DNA of 64,000 nucleotides from Acetomicrobium hydrogeniformans ATCC BAA-1850 (GTDB lineage: Bacteria > Synergistota > Synergistia > Synergistales > Acetomicrobiaceae): positions 1,870,001 to 1,934,000 of the forward strand of contig NZ_ACJX03000001.1 in NCBI RefSeq assembly GCF_000160455.2. Reading direction: 5' to 3'. The notes beneath the pieces were generated by a model. That model was not told where the DNA came from. It saw nothing but the letters and a program-made list of their open reading frames with translations, and searched no databases. The position numbers and the translations under genes were made by a program. How positions within the stretch are numbered: position 1 is the first letter of the stretch; each line of letters opens with the position of its first letter. Shown piece by piece: positions 7,776 to 17,364 of the stretch.

Positions 7776-9178
7776 GTCCGACGGATTCTTTTCCTGATGC
7801 TATGACTGTGGGGAAACTCTTCAACTGCACTCGCCTTTGCGGTGCTGATATTTCTTTGCCTTGTTCAATAAAGACGGACAGCAGAAAGATCGAAAAGGGA
7901 GATATATTCATAGCCTTAAAGGGAAATAGGTCCGATGGCCATTCATTCATAAGCGATGCCATAAATAGGGGTGCAAAGGGAGTAATACTTAAAGATGAGG
8001 AGATGTCAAAGTTTACTTCTTTTAATAAAGATATCTCTTTTTTTGGAGTCCCTTCGCCTGACGTGGCCATTTTAGAGGCATCGGAAAGATATCTTGCAGG
8101 GCTTTCGTCCCTAAGAGAAATCGTTGCTGTTACCGGAAGCGTTGGAAAGACCACGACCAAAGAAGCGATAGGCAAGGTCCTGGAAAGAACATATCGCGTT
8201 CATATCTCAAGAGGAAACTACAACACCCTATTGGGCTGTTGCCTTACAATATTGGTTGCGCCAAGGAATACGGAATTTTTGGTTTTGGAAATGGGGGCCA
8301 ATGCTAAAGGAGAAATTGGAGAGATTGCTAACAGATTCAGGCCATCGTCATCGGTGATAACCTCTGTCGATCCTGTACATCTAGAGGGCTTTGGGGGTAT
8401 TGACGGTGTTTTGGGGGCAAAACTGGAAATTGTAACCGCCGACTGCAAACTGTTGTTTGTGAACGGCGATTCACCAATTTTGAATTCAGGTATCGATAAA
8501 TTAAAACATCGACCTTCTAAAATAATAAGCGTTGGTACGAGCACTTCGTGCATCTATAGAATCACTGACTCATCATTGCGTTTGGATGGGAACCATTATT
8601 TCAGGAAGATAACTATAGATTCACCTTTTGGCCTTAAAACTGTTGAAAGCAAGTTATGGGGAAAGCAACACACACTTATAATATCGCTTGCTTTTGCCGT
8701 TGGGTGCGAGTATGGTGTTGCTCCGGATGATATTGCTCAGGGGTTATTTGTTATGAGTTTGCCTAGAGGCAGAGGGGCTATACTTCAAAGCGAAGAGGGA
8801 GTTTTATTCATCGACGAATCATACAATGCCAGCCCCGTATCCGTGAAGGCTGCCATAGATAATCTCTGCTTAATACCTTCAAGGGGACGCAAAATTGCCG
8901 TATTGGGCGGAATGAAAGAGCTGGGCAGTTACGCAAATCGTTTTCATGACGAGATCCTGGATTATGCTGCCAAAGCAGCTGACCAGGTGTTGATACATGG
9001 GAGCGAGTGGAAGGGCATAAACAAAAATTATAAGAACGTATTATGTCTCCAGGATATGGAAGATATCGTCAATCATTTAAAGGCCATCTTGAGAACAGGA
9101 GACGTCGTTTTAGTAAAGGGATCTAGGGCATATGAAATGGAACGCGTTTACGATTGGTGGTCTTTGCATGAATTATAA
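7772..9178 (+). CDS. murF: UDP-MurNAc-tripeptide--D-alanyl-D-alanine ligase
   Basis: Adds D-Ala-D-Ala to the UDP-MurNAc-tripeptide, the last cytoplasmic step of the stem peptide. The protein has 468 residues. The N-terminal substrate domain has TDSRKIEKGDIFIAL, the ATP loop is TGSVGKTTTK at 121-130, and the C-terminal ligase domain has IDESYNASPVSVKAAI, typical of MurF. Start and the murE stop overlap as ATGA, and its end overlaps mraY by 11 bases, so coupled translation is likely. Confidence 0.96.
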   Translation: MSPTDSFPDAMTVGKLFNCTRLCGADISLPCSIKTDSRKIEKGDIFIALKGNRSDGHSFISDAINRGAKGVILKDEEMSKFTSFNKDISFFGVPSPDVAILEASERYLAGLSSLREIVAVTGSVGKTTTKEAIGKVLERTYRVHISRGNYNTLLGCCLTILVAPRNTEFLVLEMGANAKGEIGEIANRFRPSSSVITSVDPVHLEGFGGIDGVLGAKLEIVTADCKLLFVNGDSPILNSGIDKLKHRPSKIISVGTSTSCIYRITDSSLRLDGNHYFRKITIDSPFGLKTVESKLWGKQHTLIISLAFAVGCEYGVAPDDIAQGLFVMSLPRGRGAILQSEEGVLFIDESYNASPVSVKAAIDNLCLIPSRGRKIAVLGGMKELGSYANRFHDEILDYAAKAADQVLIHGSEWKGINKNYKNVLCLQDMEDIVNHLKAILRTGDVVLVKGSRAYEMERVYDWWSLHEL

Positions 9179-10127
9179 TTATTTGTTCTTTGTCTTGGGT
9201 TTTTTAATCGTTCTTGGAATTTTCTTGCTAAAAATATGGATAGGGTTATTTTTGAGATTTAAGTGGGGGCAGACACCAAAAAGCTATGGCCCCGAGCGTC
9301 ATTTAGTCCTAAAGGCGGGGACGCCGACTATGGGCGGCGTTATATTTGTAGTATTGACGTTCATCGCCTCGCTTTTTTTAAACGTAAAAAGCGGGAATGC
9401 GATGGAAACTTTAATCCTTTGGTGGTTGCCCCTTGGTGGAGCGGCAGTGGGTTTTTTAGACGATTTTATTAAGTTGTCAAAACGATCAAGCGAAGGATTG
9501 ACGTCAAGGGCGAAATTGTTTGGCCAGATAATCGTTGTCTTGCCCTGGTCATGGATTGCTTCCAGAGAGATCAATCTCTTTTTTTCTCAATATTTGCCTG
9601 CAATTCCTTCGGGTTTAGCCTTCATATTTTTAGCTTTCTTTGCTCTAGGATTGTACAATGCATTGAACATTACCGATGGTCTCGATGGACTTGCTGCAGG
9701 GGCTTCGGCAATATCGCTTGTCATACTTCTACTCGTCTCGAATATCGATTCATGTATTATATCCGTCATCATTGGGTTGGCATGCACTCTTTCTTTTTTA
9801 TGGTATAATTCCCATCCGGCCAAGGTGTTTATGGGAGATGTGGGAGCTCATTTTATCGCTGGCTTATTAATGGGAAATGTTGCTCTTTCAGGGCACATAT
9901 TATTGATAATTCCAATTTCTTTTATATTTGGCATAGAAATAGTTTCCGTAATATTGCAGGTCATATCCTTTAGGTGCTTCGGAAAGAGAATTTTTAAGAT
10001 GAGTCCCTTGCATCATCATTTCGAGTTATGCGGTTGGCCTGAAGGCCATATCGTAATACGGTTTTGGCTCGTACATCTTGTGGGAGCGTCTCTTTTGATG
10101 GCATTGTTGGCCCGGCAGGTGATCTAG
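9168..10127 (+). CDS. mraY: Phospho-MurNAc-pentapeptide transferase
   Basis: Integral membrane enzyme that transfers phospho-MurNAc-pentapeptide to undecaprenyl phosphate, making lipid I. The protein has 319 residues and about ten hydrophobic segments. Diagnostic stretches are TPTMGG near residue 46, the metal-binding DD in GFLDDFIKL, NITDGLDGLA, and FMGDVGAHFIAG, ending with MSPLHHHFE. The ATG at 9168 fits the family N-terminus (a membrane helix starting almost at once) and lies inside the murF end. Confidence 0.96.
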   Translation: MNYNYLFFVLGFLIVLGIFLLKIWIGLFLRFKWGQTPKSYGPERHLVLKAGTPTMGGVIFVVLTFIASLFLNVKSGNAMETLILWWLPLGGAAVGFLDDFIKLSKRSSEGLTSRAKLFGQIIVVLPWSWIASREINLFFSQYLPAIPSGLAFIFLAFFALGLYNALNITDGLDGLAAGASAISLVILLLVSNIDSCIISVIIGLACTLSFLWYNSHPAKVFMGDVGAHFIAGLLMGNVALSGHILLIIPISFIFGIEIVSVILQVISFRCFGKRIFKMSPLHHHFELCGWPEGHIVIRFWLVHLVGASLLMALLARQVI

Positions 10128-10130
10128 AAC

Positions 10131-11492
10131 ATGAAAGTAACTGTAGTTGGGAGTGGAATAAGCGGAAAGTCTTTGGCTCTTCTCTCGAAAAAATTGGGAT
10201 ATGAAGTTTTCGTAACCGAGCGGGAAGAGATCGATCCAGAAACCAGGGATCTCTACCGTAAAAAAGGTATCTTGTGGGAGGAAAAGGGCCACACGAATAA
10301 AATGCTGGACTGCGATTTAGTAGTATTGAGCTCGGGAATATCCCCGCAAAGCTTGCCTGTAGAGATGGCAAAAAATGCCGGGGTGCTTATCCAAGGAGAG
10401 CTTGATTTTGTGTTTCCTTTTTTAACAGGAAAAATCATAGGGGTAACGGGGACTAACGGAAAAAGCACCACATCTGCTTTAATAGCTCATTTATTATCTA
10501 AATTGGGTTACAAGACGGCATTGGCCGGAAATTTCGGCTTTCCGTTGGCGGATTTTGCAAAACAGGACTTGGATTTCATAGCAGCCGAAATTAGCAGTTT
10601 TCAGCTTCATTGGGCAAATCGGTTCAGTTGTCATATAGCGGTCGTTACAAATATATGCCCAGATCATCTCGACTGGCACGGAAGTTTTAAAGCTTACGTC
10701 GAGTCGAAAAAGCGTATTATAGATCTTCTTTCTTCCGATGGATATTGTGTATACCAGAATAAAGACCGAGAGCTTTTAAGGACAAATGGATGTCGGGGGG
10801 CTGTTTTGCGTTGGGCCTCCGATTGCAGTACTGGCAAATGCGAAGAACAAGACGAAATAATATTGCACGATTCTGAAGCCTATTTAAGGACAGAAAGCCG
10901 CGATATAAAACTTTTTTCATATAGCATCTTGCCTTTATATGGCCGCCACAACGTCGAAAATACGGCCATGGCCATGACTGCAGTTTATTACCTGGGGTGT
11001 GACGCGGAAAGAACATCTCACTTATTATCGGATTTCAAAAACCTTCCCCATCGATGCGAAAAAGTTGGAGAAAAAAAGGGCATAACTTTTATAGACGATT
11101 CGAAAGGAACTAACGTAGCCTCCTCAATAACTGCTATAACATCTATTCCCGGCACAAAGGTTATTATTTTGGGGGGAAAGGGAAAGGGAGAGCAGTACGA
11201 TGAACTCGCCAAGGCTGTTAAAGCGCATGCTCGCGGTGCGGTTTTGTTGGGCGCAGAAAAAGGAGCGATATCCGAAGCTCTGGAGAGCGCAGGTTTTCGC
11301 AATTATATTCTTGTGTCTTCCATGGAGGAGGCAGTGTATTGTGCCTTTAATATGGCCTGCCCGGGCGATATAGTGTTGCTTTCTCCAGCCTGTACAAGCT
11401 GGGACATGTATAAAAACTACCACGAAAGAGGAGAGGATTTTAAGAGAATAGTTAAAACCATTGTCGAGGCGGATAGTGTGAAAAATGGATAA
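10131..11492 (+). CDS. murD: UDP-MurNAc-L-alanine--D-glutamate ligase
   Basis: ATP-dependent ligase that adds D-glutamate to UDP-MurNAc-L-Ala. The protein has 453 residues. The N-terminal UDP-binding domain begins VTVVGSGISGKSLA, the ATP loop is GTNGKST at 107-113, then NICPDHLDWHGS in the central domain and DDSKGTNVASS in the ligase core, followed by ILGGKGKG. It starts three bases after mraY and overlaps ftsW by eight bases. Confidence 0.96.
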   Translation: MKVTVVGSGISGKSLALLSKKLGYEVFVTEREEIDPETRDLYRKKGILWEEKGHTNKMLDCDLVVLSSGISPQSLPVEMAKNAGVLIQGELDFVFPFLTGKIIGVTGTNGKSTTSALIAHLLSKLGYKTALAGNFGFPLADFAKQDLDFIAAEISSFQLHWANRFSCHIAVVTNICPDHLDWHGSFKAYVESKKRIIDLLSSDGYCVYQNKDRELLRTNGCRGAVLRWASDCSTGKCEEQDEIILHDSEAYLRTESRDIKLFSYSILPLYGRHNVENTAMAMTAVYYLGCDAERTSHLLSDFKNLPHRCEKVGEKKGITFIDDSKGTNVASSITAITSIPGTKVIILGGKGKGEQYDELAKAVKAHARGAVLLGAEKGAISEALESAGFRNYILVSSMEEAVYCAFNMACPGDIVLLSPACTSWDMYKNYHERGEDFKRIVKTIVEADSVKNG

Positions 11493-12621
11493 CGAAAGAG
11501 GTAACTTTCAAGCTCAAGAAAATTCGCATGCCTTTGATCTGTGGTTGATTGTGATCCCGTTAGCTCTGTCGGTATTTGGGATCATAATGATAACATCTGC
11601 TTCGGGCTATTTTTCAATCAAGCAGTTTGGGACGCCTTGGATGTATGGAATGAAACAAATCAAGTGGTTCCTGGTATCCCTGGCTGGAATGGCTCTGTCC
11701 TATTCTGTTCCCACTGATATATGGAGAAAAGTTTCACCATTTCTTTGGATTTTAGCTTTCCTGTTGTCCTTTGCGACGTTGATACCTTCATTTGGAATGT
11801 CTGTAAGCGGATCTTCTAGATGGATAAGGTTGGGGCCTTTCTCATTTCAACCATCGGAGTTTTTAATTTTTTCTGTCGTTATCTACCTCTCCAGCGTTAT
11901 ATCTCGATATGAAGAACCTCCAATGAGCGCATTCGTGCGCACGATGAGCGTACTGATCGTGAGTGCTATTCCTCTCCTTTTTCAGCCTGATATCGGATCC
12001 ACAATGATTCTCTTTGCAATAGGTTTGGGGATATTCATCATGAAGTACGGATGGAAATATCCCTTAATTTTGTTGGTCACCACCTCTGTCCCCGCAATCA
12101 TTCTGATATTCAACGCTTCCTACAGATTAAGACGACTTAAGGCTTGGATTGATCCGTGGCAAGATCCGTTGAACGAGGGGTTTCAAATAATACAGGGGTT
12201 GATCGCCTTTGCAAACGGAGGTTTTTGGGGGGTCGGGCTTGGCAGGAGTTTACAAAAACTCCAATATTTGCCTGCAGCACATACTGACTTTATATTTGCC
12301 ATTTCTGCTGAGGAACTGGGTGTTTTAGGTTCCATGGCGGTTATTGGCGCTTTTGCCGTGATCTCTGTCAGGGTTTATTACATGTGGCGTGACTTTGATG
12401 ATGGATACCGCAGATATCTTGTCTTCGGGCTTTGGCTTTCGATATTGATACCTTTCTTTATCAACGTTGGAGGCGTGACCACTCTAATTCCTTTGACGGG
12501 TAAGGCCATGCCCTTTTTGAGTTACGGTGGTAGTGCTTTGCTGGCAACGTGGGTTAAAATAGGATTGTTGTTGCGCTGTTCTGCCGAGAATAATAGGATG
12601 ATCAAAAGGAGCGCGTCTTGA
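11485..12621 (+). CDS. ftsW: Septal lipid II polymerase FtsW (SEDS family)
   Basis: Multi-pass SEDS-family glycosyltransferase that polymerises septal glycan with FtsI. The protein has 378 residues with about ten membrane segments. Family segments include ITSAS near residue 31, SGSSRWI and FQPSEF around 110-125, FQPDIGSTMI, and the C-terminal TGKAMPFLSYGGSALLATW. Its stop and the murG ATG overlap as TGATG. Confidence 0.95.
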   Translation: MDNERGNFQAQENSHAFDLWLIVIPLALSVFGIIMITSASGYFSIKQFGTPWMYGMKQIKWFLVSLAGMALSYSVPTDIWRKVSPFLWILAFLLSFATLIPSFGMSVSGSSRWIRLGPFSFQPSEFLIFSVVIYLSSVISRYEEPPMSAFVRTMSVLIVSAIPLLFQPDIGSTMILFAIGLGIFIMKYGWKYPLILLVTTSVPAIILIFNASYRLRRLKAWIDPWQDPLNEGFQIIQGLIAFANGGFWGVGLGRSLQKLQYLPAAHTDFIFAISAEELGVLGSMAVIGAFAVISVRVYYMWRDFDDGYRRYLVFGLWLSILIPFFINVGGVTTLIPLTGKAMPFLSYGGSALLATWVKIGLLLRCSAENNRMIKRSAS

Positions 12622-13730
12622 TGGGCAATAAGTTGAAGATGCTATTTGTTGCCGGAGGAACTGGCGGGCATATATTGCCGGCAGTCTCCTTCGGCAACTG
12701 GATCGAAGAAATGAAATTGCCCGCCGAAATTATTTATCTATGTGGAAATAGAATGCTGGAGCAAAAAATTTACAATGCGTTAAACATAGAACCCATAACA
12801 TTATCGTTATCAGGATCTCCCTTTGGCGTTAAGGGATTGCGCTCTTTCATCCGTTGGAAAGAATTGATTTTTTCTTTGGTTAAGATACGCAATATAGTAA
12901 GAAACATTAAACCCGATCTCATCGTTCTCTTTGGAGGCTATTTATCGGTTCCCTTTGCTTTAATGACTTCTTTATTGAGGGTGCCAATGATCGCTCACGA
13001 ACAAAATGCTGTTGCCGGCAAATCTACCAGGCTTTGCAGCAGGAAGGGAATGCTTATTATTACGGGATGGGAGGAATGCATAAACTTAGGAAAGAGTGAT
13101 TTTAGACATGTGGGTATTCCCGTTCGTAAATTCAATATAATAAAAAAACAAAAGGCATGGGAGACGCTTGGAGGAGATGGCGTTCTTCCGCCAAAGAAGA
13201 GATTTTCTCTGGTTATGGGCGGTTCTATTGGGGGAGAATCTTTAAAACATGCCGTAATGGAGGTCGCTAAACGCGAAAGCCTGAAAAATCATATCTTCAT
13301 GTTGTTAGGACCGGAAGGCAAACATGGTATACGGTGGATCTCCGATAACGTGATTGTTTTGCCTCAAGCGTGGGATCTGTCCGCTCATTTTTCCCTGGCC
13401 GACTACGTCGTTACAAGATGTGGAGCATCGACACTTTCGGAGCTTATCTGCTATCATGTACCAAGTGTATTAGTTCCTTGGGAAGAGGCGTCGGACAACC
13501 ATCAATTGGCAAACGCAGAAATTTTCTTACGCTCAGGAATAGGGACAGTTTGGCAAGAGAGGAACGGCTTAGATCTTTTGGAAGAAGCAATTTTGGAAGT
13601 ATCGGATAAATGCAGGTCTGGTATTGATCAAAATATGTGTGACGAGAAAAGGAACGACATATGTGCCCGTTTCTGGAGCGTGGTATCGTCTTTTTCTACG
13701 AAAGGAGAGGGCCCCATTGGGTGTTTTTAA
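12621..13730 (+). CDS. murG: UDP-GlcNAc--lipid I N-acetylglucosaminyltransferase
   Basis: Peripheral membrane GT28 glycosyltransferase converting lipid I to lipid II. The protein has 369 residues. The glycine loop GGTGGHILPAV lies at 12-22, HEQNAVAGKS near 130, the second loop MGGSIGGES near 200, and the donor-binding region TRCGASTLSELICYHVPSVLVP near the C-terminus. ATG at 12621 has AGGAG nine bases upstream; an in-frame TTG three bases earlier is less likely. The end overlaps murC. Confidence 0.95.
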   Translation: MGNKLKMLFVAGGTGGHILPAVSFGNWIEEMKLPAEIIYLCGNRMLEQKIYNALNIEPITLSLSGSPFGVKGLRSFIRWKELIFSLVKIRNIVRNIKPDLIVLFGGYLSVPFALMTSLLRVPMIAHEQNAVAGKSTRLCSRKGMLIITGWEECINLGKSDFRHVGIPVRKFNIIKKQKAWETLGGDGVLPPKKRFSLVMGGSIGGESLKHAVMEVAKRESLKNHIFMLLGPEGKHGIRWISDNVIVLPQAWDLSAHFSLADYVVTRCGASTLSELICYHVPSVLVPWEEASDNHQLANAEIFLRSGIGTVWQERNGLDLLEEAILEVSDKCRSGIDQNMCDEKRNDICARFWSVVSSFSTKGEGPIGCF

Positions 13731-15174
13731 AAATATTAACGAAAAGATGCTTCTGGGAGACGGAATAAAATATCTTCATTTGATGGGAGTCGGTGGCGCC
13801 GGAATGAGCGGTTTGGCTCATTTGCTGAAAGAGATGGGTTATGAAGTGTCTGGTTGCGATGTAACTAGGACTAACTACGTATATAATTTAGAGAAGCTTG
13901 GCGTAAAGGTTCTTTGTGGCCATGGTGCATCTCATATAGATATTTTCAGGCCGGATATGCTGGTATATAGCAGCGCGATCGCATGGGATAACGATGAATT
14001 AGTTTATGCCAGAAAAGCAGGAGTAAATGTGGCAAGAAGAGGAGACATCCTCAGCTCGATATTCAACCGACTAAAAGGCATAGGTGTAGCCGGTGCTCAC
14101 GGGAAAACTACCACATCATCAATGATCGCGACTGTCTTGGATGCAGCAGGGCTCGATCCTACTATCGCTATAGGGGGCGAGGTGTCGGATATAGGGGGCA
14201 ATGCCAGACTCGGGCATGGGGATTATATGGTATCTGAGTTGGATGAAAGCGACGGATCTTTTGAGCTCTTCTCCTGTTATATACCGGTGGTTACGAACAT
14301 CGATTGGGATCATGTAAATTTTTATCCTACATTTCAATCCGTTCAGGATGCTTTTGTACGTTTTTTATCAAAACGCAAGGATGACGGCAAGATTATCATA
14401 TGTGGCGAGGACACAGGATGTCAGTCGGTAGCAGGAAAGTTCGCGCCCCAGTGTATTACCTATGGTTGGGGAATGCAATGGGATTGGGGTGCTGTTGGGG
14501 TCAATCACTCCGTTGGCGGGGGGGTTTCTTTCACCGTTGTCAAACGGGGAGCCGAGATAGGCGAAATAAACCTAAGAGTGTCAGGAGAGCATAATGTGTT
14601 GAACGCCCTTGCTGCTTGTGCTGTTTGCGATTTATTGGGCATAAGCTTCAATACGATTCGACATGCACTCCATAAATTTAAAGGAACAAAGCGAAGGCTG
14701 CAATGTCTCGGCGTATGCGATGATATCTATTTTTACGATGACTACGGCCACCATCCGAGGGAGGTGCAGGCTACACTCGATACTTTACGTAACATCTTTC
14801 CATCCCGCAGGCTAGTGGTAATTTTTCAGCCACACAGGTATTCGCGCACCAAGGCTATGTATAGGAAATTTGCCGAGGCTCTTATGAAGGCTGATTTGGT
14901 GTATATATTGCCCGTATACCCGGCTGACGAAAAGTTGGAACTGAGCATCAGTTCGGACCTGATAGTTGATAGCCTTACAAGTGAGTGCGGCCATAAAAAT
15001 TGCCTTTCCCTTTCCGATGACGAGGTGGTTTCAAAAGTTGCTGAAAATATACTCCCTGGTGATATCCTCTTGACCTTAGGTGCCGGCAACGTGAATATAT
15101 ACGGGAATCAAATACTGAATCTGATCGCTTCAAACAACAAGAAACAAGGAACTGTGTCCATGCAATGGACGTGA
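13717..15174 (+). CDS. murC: UDP-N-acetylmuramate--L-alanine ligase
   Basis: Adds the first stem-peptide residue, L-alanine, to UDP-MurNAc. The predicted protein has 485 residues. The UDP-binding GVGGAGMSG is at about 24-32, the ATP loop GAHGKTTTSS at about 126-135, and DDYGHHPREVQATL and FQPHRYSRT mark the C-terminal domain. I chose TTG at 13717 because AAAGGAGAGG stands six bases before it; a longer open frame upstream lacks family similarity. murB, which often follows murC, is absent here. Confidence 0.95.
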   Translation: MGVFKNINEKMLLGDGIKYLHLMGVGGAGMSGLAHLLKEMGYEVSGCDVTRTNYVYNLEKLGVKVLCGHGASHIDIFRPDMLVYSSAIAWDNDELVYARKAGVNVARRGDILSSIFNRLKGIGVAGAHGKTTTSSMIATVLDAAGLDPTIAIGGEVSDIGGNARLGHGDYMVSELDESDGSFELFSCYIPVVTNIDWDHVNFYPTFQSVQDAFVRFLSKRKDDGKIIICGEDTGCQSVAGKFAPQCITYGWGMQWDWGAVGVNHSVGGGVSFTVVKRGAEIGEINLRVSGEHNVLNALAACAVCDLLGISFNTIRHALHKFKGTKRRLQCLGVCDDIYFYDDYGHHPREVQATLDTLRNIFPSRRLVVIFQPHRYSRTKAMYRKFAEALMKADLVYILPVYPADEKLELSISSDLIVDSLTSECGHKNCLSLSDDEVVSKVAENILPGDILLTLGAGNVNIYGNQILNLIASNNKKQGTVSMQWT

Positions 15175-15178
15175 TATA

Positions 15179-15976
15179 TTGAGGGAACCAAAGGTTGCTA
15201 AAATAAGAGTCGTACCATTATTGATGATACTAGCGGTTGTCTTTGGTTTTTTGTACGGCATTGAAGAGCAATCTTATGTGTTTAGATTAAGATATATCGA
15301 AGTAGTTCCAAAAAGTTCATTGTTAGAAAATGAGGTAAGCAAGTTGGCCGGAGGTTCGGCTTCCAGGTTGTGGCCCTTGGTATTTTTTGAATATAAACAT
15401 TTGAAAAATGAAGTGGAGAAAAAATACCCCATCCAAATTTCCATGAAAGTTGAAGGTTGGGGAAGGGTGGTCCTACAGTGGACTCAATTGCAACCGTATT
15501 TTGCCGTCAGATGGCGTGACAGGAAATGGTTTATAACGACAGCGGGGTTATGTTGGCCTGAGAGCAACCCTTTATGGAAAGATGGTGGCATCGATAATCC
15601 AAGCTATAATGAGCTAAACATAGTATGGGACGATACAATGCCTCCTTTGGTTCCCGATATAGATTCCACAAATCTCATTGAGGTGCGACAGAGCATTTTC
15701 CCTGTTAGGCCAATGGTAAAATTTATAGAGGAGATGCACCAGACACCGTGGGTAGAAAAAATAAGAGGAATTACATTATCAAAATTAGCGGGAGATGTTG
15801 TTGCAGAGGTTTCCTTTGCATTTATGGGTAGAGATGTTAACATATTGTTGGAATTCTCTGAAAGTATATGGAAAAGCTTATCTCCTGCAATTGAAACAAT
15901 CATTAAATCTTCCGATGCGAATGTCTTGTATCTTGATGCAACATATAAAGATAAAATAGTGATTAAGACAAGATGA
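15179..15976 (+). CDS. ftsQ: FtsQ/DivIB-like division protein
   Basis: Predicted single-pass inner membrane protein of 265 residues. A membrane segment lies near 11-27 (VVPLLMILAVVFGFLYGI), followed by RLRYIEVVPKS, the start of a POTRA-like domain as in FtsQ, and a soluble remainder. In the divisome FtsQ holds FtsB/FtsL at the septum. Position between murC and ftsA is exactly where ftsQ normally stands. Sequence similarity is weak, so the call depends on topology and synteny. Start is TTG five bases after murC. Confidence 0.72.
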   Translation: MREPKVAKIRVVPLLMILAVVFGFLYGIEEQSYVFRLRYIEVVPKSSLLENEVSKLAGGSASRLWPLVFFEYKHLKNEVEKKYPIQISMKVEGWGRVVLQWTQLQPYFAVRWRDRKWFITTAGLCWPESNPLWKDGGIDNPSYNELNIVWDDTMPPLVPDIDSTNLIEVRQSIFPVRPMVKFIEEMHQTPWVEKIRGITLSKLAGDVVAEVSFAFMGRDVNILLEFSESIWKSLSPAIETIIKSSDANVLYLDATYKDKIVIKTR

Positions 15977-16030
15977 GCCTCTTTTGTTTGTTTTTTAAGT
16001 AGATGTCACGGGATGGAGGCATCAGCCAAA

Positions 16031-17338
16031 ATGTACGAAAAGATTGAATTAATCGCAGGGCTTGATATAGGCACGACAAAAACTTCATTAATCGTGGCAG
16101 AACGAGACCGACATACCGGAGAAGCTCAGATTATTGGAGTAGGATCGGCTCGTTCCGTTGGTTTGCGTAAGGGCCTTATCGTCAACTTTGAACATGTGGT
16201 CAAATCCATCGCATCCTCTCTGGAGGATGCAGAAGGAATGACAGGAATAAGCGTGGACCGTGCCTTTGTTTGTTTTAGCGGTGCCCTTACCACCAGTATA
16301 ACCTCAAAGGGGATGATTTCCCTCGGCAGCACTCCAAGACAAGTCGTCGAAGCCGATATTCAAAGGGTTATAGAGGCCTCGTTGTCTGAGATAAGCATGC
16401 CAAACAATTATTGCACTGTCCATACAATACCGATAATGTACTCGATAGACGGACAAAGAGGTATCGACGATCCCTTGGGGATGACAGGTGTTCGTCTTGA
16501 AGTCGAGGTTCAATCGATCATGTCTCCAACGGCAACGGTACAAAATGTTATCAATTGCGCAGAACGTGCAGGCATCAGCGTCGCCGGGTTGATAGTAAAG
16601 CCGCTGGCCAGTGCGTTAGGTGTGCTGACACCCGGAGAGATATTGTCAGGCGTAGCTGTTGTAGATATAGGTGGTGGGACTACCGGCATTTCCATTTACG
16701 TAGACGGAGCTCTTAAAAAATTATCGGTGATTCAAATTGGCGGGGATCATATAACCAACGATATAGCACGAGTCCTGAAGATACCAATAGAAGCTGCAGA
16801 AGAAATAAAAAAACATGTCTCTTTGGGGGAGGATGTCGATGCCTTCGACGAGGAAATTGAGTACGCTGCTCAAGGTAAAAGGGGAGCATGCAATGCCGGA
16901 CAGGTGCATGAAGTGGTTTATAATCGTTTAGAAGAGCTCTTCGAGGATTTTGTAAAAAAAGAGCTTCGCGATGTTGGTTCCATATTGCTCCCAAGCGGCG
17001 TTGTTCTAACAGGAGGGGTTGCAAAAACATATGGCATAGCAGAAATGGTGTCGGATGTGCTGGGCATGCCAGTAAGGGTGGCGGGACCTATGGAGTCTCA
17101 AAAAATGCCTCCCGGAAGAAATGGGTGCGAGTACGCCTCAACGGCGGGTATCATTAAGTATGTGAACATCCTGGAGAAATATCCCTTAAAGTTCATAGGC
17201 CCCTCTATTTCTTTCGCTTCTGCCGGACAACAAATAAAAACGAAGGCGCGAAGGGAGAAAGATGAAAGTTTTCATCCTTTCGAGGCTGTTAAGTCAGCGT
17301 TGAGCGCTATAAAAAGGACTTTTAAGGAACTTTTTTAA
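16031..17338 (+). CDS. ftsA: Cell division protein FtsA
   Basis: Actin-like ATPase that tethers FtsZ to the membrane. The protein has 435 residues. The phosphate-1 loop [14 protein letters not shown] is at the N-terminus, the phosphate-2 loop [14 protein letters not shown] in the middle, and [11 protein letters not shown] is the adenosine motif. The C-terminus ends in an amphipathic stretch ([13 protein letters not shown]), the expected membrane-targeting helix. ATG 16031 has GGAGG 11 bases upstream; an in-frame ATG at 16013 is an alternative with no clear ribosome binding site. Confidence 0.95.
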   Translation: MYEKIELIAGLDIGTTKTSLIVAERDRHTGEAQIIGVGSARSVGLRKGLIVNFEHVVKSIASSLEDAEGMTGISVDRAFVCFSGALTTSITSKGMISLGSTPRQVVEADIQRVIEASLSEISMPNNYCTVHTIPIMYSIDGQRGIDDPLGMTGVRLEVEVQSIMSPTATVQNVINCAERAGISVAGLIVKPLASALGVLTPGEILSGVAVVDIGGGTTGISIYVDGALKKLSVIQIGGDHITNDIARVLKIPIEAAEEIKKHVSLGEDVDAFDEEIEYAAQGKRGACNAGQVHEVVYNRLEELFEDFVKKELRDVGSILLPSGVVLTGGVAKTYGIAEMVSDVLGMPVRVAGPMESQKMPPGRNGCEYASTAGIIKYVNILEKYPLKFIGPSISFASAGQQIKTKARREKDESFHPFEAVKSALSAIKRTFKELF

Positions 17339-17364
17339 ATGATTTTTTCTGGGGGAGTTGCCAA

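Noticed and set aside
13624-13716. Longer N-terminus for murC starting inside murG
   Set aside because: The extra 31 residues are not MurC-like, and a strong AAAGGAGAGG stands just before the TTG at 13717.
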